Shown in pieces: positions 5,495-10,220 of a DNA stretch of 10,220 nucleotides. The stretch spans positions 1-10,220 of the forward strand of contig JBMOPD010000025.1 in assembly GCA_049323615.1 (NCBI GenBank), read 5' to 3'. The notes below the pieces were generated by a model that did not search any database, was not told the DNA's origin, and saw only the letters and a program-made list of their open reading frames with translations. This stretch comes from JBMOPD01 sp049323615. Its GTDB lineage: Bacteria > Bacillota > Desulfotomaculia > Desulfotomaculales > Desulfocucumaceae. How positions within the stretch are numbered: the first letter of the stretch is position 1; every line of letters begins with the position of its first letter. The translations under genes were made by a program, and so were the position numbers.

Positions 5495-6394
5495 TTGAAC
5501 AAAATAAAAGAAGGCGACATTGTGGCCAGGAATTCCTACGGATGCGATATATATTTTAAAGTGGCCAGGCTCTTTGGGGGGAAAGACGGTAAGCAGTATG
5601 CCCGCCTGAAGGGCCTGGATTTGCGGCTGGAGGCCACAGCTCTGGTGGATGACCTGGTCAAGGTGGACTCGGTAAAGGTATCGCAGTACTGGCACATCTG
5701 CCAGTTGAAAAACATGGAGAAGATGAAGGATATATTCAGGCGCAGGGATGAGGACCGTAAGGTTACTATGGGCAGGGCAACAAAAAACAACCTGGACCAG
5801 GTTGAAAGCTTTGACCTGCCGGGAACCCTGGTGCATATCGACGGGGACAAGGAATACCTGGATATGTGCCTGGCCAGCTACAAGCAGCTTAACATAGAAT
5901 GCCACGGCTACCATATAGACGAGGAAAAGCAGGCGGAAAGGGTGATGGATATACTGGTGGAGCACCGGCCGGACATGCTGGTGCTGACGGGTCATGACGG
6001 ACTGGTCAAGGGGGTAAAGGAGGAGGATTACCGGGATGTAAAAAAGTACCATAACTCACAGCATTTTGTTAATGCTGTGAGGATGGCCAGGCGGTATGAG
6101 AAGAGCCGGGACGACCTGGTAATTTTTGCCGGGGCCTGCCAGTCGCATTACGAGGCCCTGCTGGGGGCGGGGGCCAATTTTGCCAGTTCGCCCAAAAGGG
6201 TGTTGATTCACGCTTACGACCCTGTTTTTGTGATGGAAAAAGTGGCCTATACCTCGATATACGACCCCATAGCCTTAAAGGACGTTATAGCCAGTACCAT
6301 TACCGGCTTTGACGGAATTGGCGGTGTTGAAACGGCCGGAGCGCAATCCGGATATTTTTGCTTCAAAGGTATTAAAGTTCAGCAGCAGGGTTAA
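5495..6394 (+). CDS. yabG: YabG sporulation-specific coat protease
   Basis: A 299-aa member of the YabG family, mother-cell proteases (peptidase family U57) that trim spore coat and cortex-associated proteins, including SafA-type morphogenetic proteins, during maturation. The N-terminal EGDIVARNSYGCDIYFKV is the usual small beta-rich start. The protease-like core includes MLVLTGHDG (His167) and IFAGACQSHYEALLGAGANFASSP (Cys215), followed by VLIHAYDPV and a C-terminal TGFDGIGGVETAG segment. His167 and Cys215 are the plausible catalytic pair. The start is a TTG at 5495; AAGGGGG ends 8 nt upstream and no nearer ATG would preserve the conserved N-terminus. A candidate sigma-K promoter precedes it and a terminator precedes that. 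The gene therefore seems independently transcribed late in sporulation, and its presence indicates a spore-forming host. The cold-shock gene follows after 39 nt. Confidence 0.95.
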   Translation: MNKIKEGDIVARNSYGCDIYFKVARLFGGKDGKQYARLKGLDLRLEATALVDDLVKVDSVKVSQYWHICQLKNMEKMKDIFRRRDEDRKVTMGRATKNNLDQVESFDLPGTLVHIDGDKEYLDMCLASYKQLNIECHGYHIDEEKQAERVMDILVEHRPDMLVLTGHDGLVKGVKEEDYRDVKKYHNSQHFVNAVRMARRYEKSRDDLVIFAGACQSHYEALLGAGANFASSPKRVLIHAYDPVFVMEKVAYTSIYDPIALKDVIASTITGFDGIGGVETAGAQSGYFCFKGIKVQQQG

Positions 6395-6433
6395 AATATC
6401 AGGTATATTGCAATTAATTTTTGGGAGGGCAAT

Positions 6434-6631
6434 ATGCAAGGAACGGTAAAATGGTTCAGCCCCGGCAAAGGATACGGATTTATCGAATCCGATGACGGAA
6501 CCGATGTGTTTGTTCACTATTCGGCCATTATGGAGGAAGGGTATAAGACCCTTGATCAGGGCCAGAAGGTTCAGTTTGAAGTTGTACCGGGCAAACGGGG
6601 CCTTCAGGCCGATAATGTACAAAAAATCTAG
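6434..6631 (+). CDS. csp: Cold-shock domain RNA-binding protein
   Basis: A 65-aa single-domain cold-shock protein that binds single-stranded RNA/DNA as a chaperone. MQGTVKWFSPGKGYGFIE contains the RNP1 motif (KGYGFIE) and DVFVHYSAI carries RNP2; GQKVQFEV and the final GLQADNVQKI complete the five-stranded barrel. The length is typical. ATG 6434 follows GGGAGGG at a suitable distance. It lies 39 nt after yabG with no terminator between, so read-through from yabG is possible, though such genes usually have their own promoter. The leader is too short for the long cold-responsive 5' UTR of enteric cspA. A terminator follows. Confidence 0.97.
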   Translation: MQGTVKWFSPGKGYGFIESDDGTDVFVHYSAIMEEGYKTLDQGQKVQFEVVPGKRGLQADNVQKI

Positions 6632-6641
6632 TTAAGGCGGG

Positions 6642-6704
6642 AATTAGGAATTGGGAATTGGAGAAGAAATATCTTTACCGATTTACAGTTCCTAATTTTT
6701 TTTT
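6642..6704 (+). terminator. Terminator-like long hairpin after csp
   Basis: AATTAGGAA at 6642-6650 pairs perfectly with TTCCTAATT at 6689-6697, followed by a run of T's to 6704. The 38-nt loop is large and the stem has only 2 G-C pairs. The left arm continues into a simple repeat (AATTGGGAATTGG), so this may be a dispersed repeat serving as a terminator. Confidence 0.6.
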
Positions 6705-6718
6705 GCATTTTTAAGCTT

Positions 6719-6887
6719 AAAGGAGGGTGGTGGCGGCAGCGCAATTAACGCCGCAATAAAAGCAGCAAATGGCAATATATGGAATTTGACTGGCTGTGTT
6801 AATATTATCCTTGAACAGGCGCACGAAAGTGGTGTTTTGCCGTGTGCCGCCATTTGCCGGGAGGTGCGACAATGTATAAAAGAATAA
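6719..6887 (+). pseudogene. Possible frame-broken or unusually started small gene
   Basis: A very strong ribosome binding site (AAAGGAGGG, 6719-6727) overlaps and immediately precedes GTG codons at 6727 and 6730, but that frame stops at 6757-6759 after nine codons. A second frame is open from about 6698 to TAA 6885-6887 and reads as plausible protein, for example SAINAAIKAANGN, then LTGCVNIILEQAHESG, then PCAAICREVRQ. It has no ATG, GTG or TTG near the binding site; its only standard start is a TTG at 6783. The simplest reading is a small gene (about 50 codons) with a frameshift near its start. Alternatives are an AUU start, programmed frameshifting, or chance. Its end overlaps the start of the next gene by 16 nt. 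I do not recognise the family. Confidence 0.35.
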
Positions 6888-7126
6888 TGATGGTTACTGC
6901 GGCCTTAGCCGTTTTTCTGGCCGGATCCTATACCGAGGCAAAATTTAATATCACTCCGGTGGTTACCGCAGCTTTTAAGACGGGGAAGATGCTGGCGGGG
7001 GATTTTTATACAAAGGTGCTGGCCCGTTTTGTGGCCGGTATGGACGCTACCGCGGCGCTTTTCGCCCTGGGCGGCTTTCTGGCCCTGCTTTCTTTTAAAT
7101 ACCTGGCCAGGTACAGGAGGCTCTGA
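6872..7126 (+). CDS. Unrecognised 84-aa exported or membrane protein
   Basis: I do not recognise this protein. The N-terminus MYKRIMMVTAALAVFLAGSYTEA has a positively charged start, a hydrophobic core and small residues before Lys24, like a signal peptide or a TM anchor. A middle segment with basic residues (AAFKTGKMLAGDFYTKVLARF) could be amphipathic. The C-terminus has a clear TM helix (about 58-78: DATAALFALGGFLALLSFKYL) followed by a basic YLARYRRL tail. If the signal is cleaved it would be a single-pass membrane protein with the tail inside. ATG 6872 is selected over the in-frame GTG 6842 because GGGAGGT ends about 6 nt upstream and the hydrophobic N-terminus starts there. It overlaps the questionable frame upstream and is separated from the LysR gene by a promoter. 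Confidence 0.7.
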   Translation: MYKRIMMVTAALAVFLAGSYTEAKFNITPVVTAAFKTGKMLAGDFYTKVLARFVAGMDATAALFALGGFLALLSFKYLARYRRL

Positions 7127-7192
7127 GAGGTCCTTTTCCGGCCGCCAGTTGAGAGTGCAACCACAAAAAAGCTGTTCTAACCCATCCATGTC

Positions 7193-7211
7193 CGGTAGCC
7201 CTGGCCTACCG
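7193..7211 (+). repeat. Hairpin upstream of the lysR promoter
   Basis: CGGTAG and CTACCG pair perfectly around a 7-nt loop; weaker pairing of ATCC with GGAT outside could extend it (7184-7223). There is no T-run, so it is not a standard terminator. It lies between the 84-aa gene and the lysR promoter. Confidence 0.4.
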
Positions 7212-7230
7212 ACCACTGACGGATAAGAGC

Positions 7231-7259
7231 TTGAAAAATTATCTGTTCGGTAATATATT
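7231..7259 (+). promoter_or_regulatory. Sigma-A promoter of the lysR-type gene
   Basis: TTGAAA and TATATT are separated by exactly 17 nt, five of six matches each to TTGACA and TATAAT. It is the best housekeeping promoter in the window and lies 50 nt upstream of the LysR-family start codon. Confidence 0.7.
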
Positions 7260-7276
7260 TATCGCTATGAACAGAT
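7241..7276. promoter_or_regulatory. Candidate operator: perfect 8-bp inverted repeat around the -10
   Basis: ATCTGTTC at 7241-7248 and GAACAGAT at 7269-7276 are perfect inverted copies with 20 nt between, enclosing the TATATT -10 element and the expected transcription start. Centre-to-centre spacing is 28 bp, close to 2.7 helical turns. LysR regulators commonly autoregulate by binding near their own promoter, so this is a natural candidate site. It lacks a compact T-N11-A core, however, and could instead bind another regulator or form an RNA hairpin. Confidence 0.5.
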
Positions 7277-7308
7277 GTTTTGCCGGACAGTGACATGGGG
7301 GGGTTAAC

Positions 7309-8208
7309 ATGCTTGACAACCAGCTTTATATATTCAAGACGGTAGCGGACAAGAAGAACTTTTCCCGGGCCGGGGAATTGCTGAATATGACCCAGCCGGC
7401 CATAAGCCAGCACATACACGCCCTGGAAGACTACTACGGGGTCAAACTGTTCGAGCGGTCCAGCAAAAAGGTGGAGCTTACCCAGGCCGGGGCCATACTA
7501 TACAACTACGCCCGGGAAATACTGGGCCTGCACCAGGTGGCCAGGAGGGCGGTATCCGACCTGGTGGATACGGTTACCGGAAAGCTTACCATCGGGGCCA
7601 GCCTGACCATCGGGGAGTACGTGCTGCCCCGGCTGCTGGCCACCTTTGCCAGAAAATATCCCGATGTTGAATATTCGGTCTGGGTTGGCAACACCGAGCT
7701 GATCCACGAGCGAACCCGGGAAGGCACCATAGACATCGGGCTGGTGGAAGGGGTGGTAGAGGATACCCAGCTGAATATAAAAACCTTTTTGCCGGATGAA
7801 CTGGTTCTGGTGGCGCCGGTGCTTCACCCCCTGGCCGCGAAAACATCGGTATCCAGGGAGGATTTAAAGGAATGCGTTTTTGTTATCCGGGAAGAGGGTT
7901 CCGGCACCAGGCTGGCGGTGGAGGAGTTTTTCCAAAAAGCGGGTTTCAGGCCTGAAAAAATAATCACCCTGGGCAGTACCCAGGCGATCAAGGAGGCTGT
8001 GGAGGCCGGTCTGGGCATTACCATACTGTCCAAGTGGTGCCTGCGCAAGGAACTGCTGCTCGGCAGCCTTAAGCTGCTGAGGATAAAGGGCGTGGAAATC
8101 CCCCGCTGGTTCTTTTTAATCCAGCTGAAGGACAAATTCCAGTCCAGGGCATGTGATGAATTTGTTAAATTTATAACCTGTGAGGACCTGCCGAAGATAA
8201 TCGGATAG
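7309..8208 (+). CDS. LysR-family transcriptional regulator (CysL/YwfK-like)
   Basis: A 299-aa LysR-type regulator. The N-terminal winged helix-turn-helix (about 1-60) includes FSRAGELLNMTQPAISQHIHALEDYYGVKLFER, followed by a linker helix (about 61-90). A periplasmic-binding-protein-like effector domain (about 92-295) begins GKLTIGASLTIGEYVLPRLL and includes GTIDIGLVEG, REEGSGTR and GLGITILS. These segments resemble the CysL/YwfK group and the LysR regulators associated with sulfur or selenium metabolism, but the effector cannot be deduced. ATG 7309 follows GGGGGGG at 5 nt spacing. The gene has its own sigma-A promoter, a possible operator and a terminator, so it is monocistronic. No divergently transcribed target is adjacent, which is unusual because LysR genes often face the gene they control. 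Confidence 0.95.
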   Translation: MLDNQLYIFKTVADKKNFSRAGELLNMTQPAISQHIHALEDYYGVKLFERSSKKVELTQAGAILYNYAREILGLHQVARRAVSDLVDTVTGKLTIGASLTIGEYVLPRLLATFARKYPDVEYSVWVGNTELIHERTREGTIDIGLVEGVVEDTQLNIKTFLPDELVLVAPVLHPLAAKTSVSREDLKECVFVIREEGSGTRLAVEEFFQKAGFRPEKIITLGSTQAIKEAVEAGLGITILSKWCLRKELLLGSLKLLRIKGVEIPRWFFLIQLKDKFQSRACDEFVKFITCEDLPKIIG

Positions 8209-8238
8209 CTTAAAAAGGAAAAGAGGGATCAATTGGAA

Positions 8239-8269
8239 GCGGCGATTTACTCGCCGCCTGTTCTTTTTT
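8239..8269 (+). terminator. Rho-independent terminator of the lysR-type gene
   Basis: GCGGCGA and TCGCCGC form a perfect GC-rich 7-bp stem with a TTTAC loop, followed by CTGTTCTTTTTT. It begins 31 nt after the LysR stop codon. On the other strand the same bases include the last codons and stop of a possible minus-strand gene. Confidence 0.88.
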
Positions 8270-8447
8270 CAGGGTAAAAAAAATATTTATGGTCAGGAGA
8301 CAGCGGATCTTTTATTTCAGGAAGGGTGGAGGCTCTATTGAGCTCGCCACGGCGCCATTTTTCCGGAAAGAGAAACCTGGAAAGGGCTGCCTCAATGCGC
8401 TCATTCCTGTGCTCACCCGCCCCGAAATTCTTTACTATTACAATCAT
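8247..8447 (-). CDS. Possible 66-aa hypothetical protein
   Basis: I do not recognise this frame. It reads MIVIVKNFGAGEHRNERIEAALSRF, then FPEKWRRGELN, then a tail rich in charged and aromatic residues. My hand count gives GC of about 55%, 38% and 47% at codon positions 1, 2 and 3, a coding-like pattern (second position lowest). The ATG at 8447 is preceded by a modest AGAGTGAG. Its stop lies inside the lysR terminator stem, with no T-run on its own strand. It fills most of an otherwise empty spacer between lysR and the recombinase. It could equally be chance; overlapping plus-strand frames of similar length (8289-8567, 8326-8550) look less protein-like. Confidence 0.35.
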   Translation of the reverse strand: MIVIVKNFGAGEHRNERIEAALSRFLFPEKWRRGELNRASTLPEIKDPLSPDHKYFFYPEKRTGGE

Positions 8448-8485
8448 AGCTCACTCTTCCTTCATCCCAGGCTACCGGCTGCTAA

Positions 8486-8520
8486 ATTCCGGATTCCGGA
8501 TTCTTTATTCCAGGTTCCGG
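8486..8520. repeat. ATTCCGG tandem-like simple repeat
   Basis: ATTCCGG occurs twice in direct tandem (8486-8499), followed by degenerate copies (ATTCTTTATTCC, GGTTCCGG). It resembles drifted simple repeats in intergenic DNA and lies directly before the hairpin ahead of the recombinase. Confidence 0.5.
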
Positions 8521-8540
8521 GTTTGCCTGGAGGGCAAACC
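8520..8540. repeat. 8-bp perfect inverted repeat upstream of the recombinase
   Basis: GGTTTGCC and GGCAAACC are perfect inverted copies around TGGAG. TTATATGTG follows rather than a T-run, so it is not a conventional terminator. Its position 54 nt ahead of the recombinase start suggests an operator, an att-like site or a structured leader, none demonstrable here. Confidence 0.45.
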
Positions 8541-8593
8541 TTATATGTGATCTTATGCGAGAGCTGATGTACACATTACAAGGAGGGCTGATT

Positions 8594-10144
8594 TTGAAGG
8601 TTGCGGTGTACTGCCGGGTTTCCACCGATGACCAGGCGGATTCCAAAACAATAGAGAACCAGGTGGATTTTGCCCGTGGATACTGTCAGCTGCACGGTTT
8701 AAACATTTATGATTTTTACCTGGATGAAGGGGTAAGCGGGACCATACCGGTGGAAAACAGGCCGGCAGGTAAAAGGCTGCTGGCTGACGCCCTGTACGGG
8801 TGCTTCGGGGCGGTATACGTGTACCGCCTTGACCGGCTGGCCAGAACCACCCTTGATATACTCAGGACACACCAGAGACTGAGCGAGGCCGGCGTGGCGT
8901 TGAGGAGCATGACCGAGAATTTCGACACATCCACCCCCAGCGGTAAATTTTTTATGACCACCCTGGGGGGTATTGCCGAGATAGAAAGGGAGACCATTGC
9001 CGAGAGGATGCGCCTGGGCAAGGCCAGGGCCCTGAGGGAAGGGCGCTGGCCCGGGGGCCCGCCGCCGTACGGTTATTCGCTGGCCGACAAGAGACTGGCC
9101 GTCAATAAAAAAGAGGCGGCCGTAGTGGCCATGATTTTCCGCATGTACACCCGGGGGGAAATGAGCACGGGATTAATTGCCGACTATCTTAACGCCATCG
9201 GTGTTCCCCCGCCGGGATTGTCCGGGGGCAGGGCGATCAGGGGAAGAAACAGGTGGCACGGCAGCCGGATATGGAGTATTCTGTCCAACCCGGCCTACCG
9301 CGGGACATTCCAGTTCGGCAGGCGGGGGCAAAGCGTGGTGGAGCTGGAATGTCCGCCCATTGTTTCCACCCGGGAGTGGGAGGAGGCCCGGGCAATCCGC
9401 CGCAAAAATTCTTATGAGGCCAGGCGGAACTCCAAGCGGCAGTACCTTTTAAAGGGCCTTATCAAGTGCGGCCTGTGCGGCCGGACCTATTGCGGTGACG
9501 GTTCCGGCAGGGATGGCAGGCTCTGCTATTACAGGTGTCCGGGCAGCACCTCGGCCAGGGGAGGCCTGCCCAAATGCCCGTCCAGGTCGGTGCGGGCCGA
9601 TTTAATCGAGGATATGGTGTGGGGTGATGTGCTCCGGTTTGTTTTAAACAGCCGGCAGGCGCTGGCCGTTGCTAAAGGTGGGGGAGCCCTGCTTCCGGGT
9701 AAAAATTCCTCCGGGGATGAGCGGGAGCTGGAGTTGATAGAGAAGGTTGTCCGGTCGAAGGAAAGGGAGCGCAAAAGGGTAATCGGACTGTTCAGGCGGG
9801 AAATCATATCGGAAAGGGAGGCAGGGGAGGAACTGGCTAATATTACCAGGGAGCTGGAGGCGCTGAACAAACGCCGGTCGGCAATCTGCGACCGGGCCCG
9901 GATGCCCCGTTATGGCGCCGAAATAAAGGATGACCTGCACCGAAGACTTGAGTCGGCTGCCGGCCTGGAAAAGAGAGACCTGCTCGGGGGGCTGGTGGAC
10001 GGAATAATTGTGGATACGGTAGCTTACCGGGGAAAGACGGTTCCGCGGGTTACCATCTCCTATGTCTTTGCGGGGACGGATTGCGCTCTGATCGTTGAAA
10101 CCCGTGGAAAATACAGACTGGGAGTACCCAAATCCCCGTACTGA
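8594..10144 (+). CDS. Large serine recombinase (site-specific integrase)
   Basis: A 516-aa large serine recombinase, the class that integrates and excises phages, conjugative elements and sporulation-interrupting elements such as skin (SpoIVCA). The resolvase domain (about 1-145) has VAVYCRVSTDDQ with nucleophile Ser10, YRLDRLART with the active-site arginines (R78, R81) and IERETIAERMRLGK. A recombinase domain follows (about 155-275; PPPYGYSL, SNPAYRGTF). A zinc-ribbon region has C292-X2-C295 and paired cysteines C315 and C328, and a coiled-coil-like segment (about 375-430) is followed by a C-terminal beta-rich tail. All expected parts are present, so it looks intact. TTG 8594 is chosen: AAGGAGGG ends 6 nt upstream and the resolvase fold begins at the next residue. 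The frame also opens at ATG 8555, which has no ribosome binding site. It has no recognisable partner genes in the window; the rest of any element would lie to the right. Confidence 0.95.
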   Translation: MKVAVYCRVSTDDQADSKTIENQVDFARGYCQLHGLNIYDFYLDEGVSGTIPVENRPAGKRLLADALYGCFGAVYVYRLDRLARTTLDILRTHQRLSEAGVALRSMTENFDTSTPSGKFFMTTLGGIAEIERETIAERMRLGKARALREGRWPGGPPPYGYSLADKRLAVNKKEAAVVAMIFRMYTRGEMSTGLIADYLNAIGVPPPGLSGGRAIRGRNRWHGSRIWSILSNPAYRGTFQFGRRGQSVVELECPPIVSTREWEEARAIRRKNSYEARRNSKRQYLLKGLIKCGLCGRTYCGDGSGRDGRLCYYRCPGSTSARGGLPKCPSRSVRADLIEDMVWGDVLRFVLNSRQALAVAKGGGALLPGKNSSGDERELELIEKVVRSKERERKRVIGLFRREIISEREAGEELANITRELEALNKRRSAICDRARMPRYGAEIKDDLHRRLESAAGLEKRDLLGGLVDGIIVDTVAYRGKTVPRVTISYVFAGTDCALIVETRGKYRLGVPKSPY

Positions 10145-10157
10145 CCCCAACTCACGG

Positions 10158-10217
10158 AACCCTTTCTCAATGCACTGAATAATATGGCAGGAGGTGCATC
10201 GAGGAGGGGTTTTTTTA
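10158..10217 (+). terminator. Long hairpin with T-run after the recombinase
   Basis: AACCCTTTCTC (10158-10168) pairs with GAGGAGGGGTT (10201-10211) allowing two G-T pairs and one mismatch. Inside it ATGCAC (10170-10175) pairs with GTGCAT (10194-10199). TTTTTT follows before the window ends. The inner AGGAGGT could also be a ribosome binding site, but no start codon follows at a suitable distance. Confidence 0.65.
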
Positions 10218-10220
10218 TAT

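Noticed and set aside
8289..8567. Plus-strand frames of 74 and 92 codons between lysR and the recombinase
   Set aside because: They run through simple repeats and hairpins, lack ribosome binding sites and show no protein-like composition.

Overview
The window looks like a chromosomal segment of a spore-forming, anaerobic Gram-positive bacterium (Firmicutes/Bacillota). A Peptococcaceae-type genome (Desulfotomaculum/Pelotomaculum relatives) is my best guess. The reasons are the yabE-rsmA-yabG neighbourhood near sporulation functions, purine-rich AGGAGG-type ribosome binding sites with frequent TTG and GTG starts, moderate GC content, and membrane subunits of a sodium-pumping biotin-dependent decarboxylase. 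No taxonomic search was possible, so this is inference.

Layout. (1) Positions 1-126 hold two back-to-back hairpins with T-runs, one reading out on each strand. They lie ahead of a TerC/YjbE-type membrane metal-transport gene (213-878). (2) On the minus strand lie the beta subunit of a Na+-translocating decarboxylase (891-2003) and, just upstream of it, a 50-codon single-TM gene (2096-2248) that looks like the small OadG/delta-type partner. No alpha (carboxyltransferase) or biotin-carrier gene is present. terC and the beta-subunit gene converge with only 12 nt between stop codons. (3) About 420 bp of gene-poor sequence rich in palindromes (2249-2669) follows. (4) A plus-strand housekeeping/sporulation block comes next: a YabE-like cell-wall hydrolase (DUF348-DUF348-G5-3D) with its own terminator, 16S rRNA dimethyltransferase rsmA, a YkuK-type DUF458 gene with a terminator, a 152-bp inverted-repeat-bounded spacer, a candidate sigma-K promoter, the spore protease yabG, and a cold-shock protein gene with a terminator. 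The gene for RNase M5 (rnmV), which usually sits between yabE and rsmA in Bacillus, is absent here. (5) The last third is accessory in character: an unrecognised 84-aa membrane/secreted protein preceded by a broken or unusual small reading frame, and a LysR-family regulator with a clear sigma-A promoter whose -10 is bracketed by a perfect inverted repeat. After these come a possible 66-aa minus-strand gene, and a 516-aa large serine recombinase followed by a long hairpin and T-run at the window end.

How it works together. The yabE/rsmA/ykuK/yabG block combines cell-wall remodelling at spore germination or resuscitation, ribosome maturation, and spore-coat processing. The decarboxylase membrane subunits would couple decarboxylation of a carboxylic acid or acyl-CoA to Na+ export, with cytoplasmic subunits encoded elsewhere. 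The recombinase suggests that the right edge borders a mobile element continuing beyond the window, but no cargo is visible. I found no CRISPR array, tRNA, rRNA or recognisable defence system. The most interesting leads are the unlinked decarboxylase pair with its unusually short small subunit, the frame-broken small gene behind a strong ribosome binding site at 6719-6887, the LysR promoter/operator architecture, and the yabG promoter.
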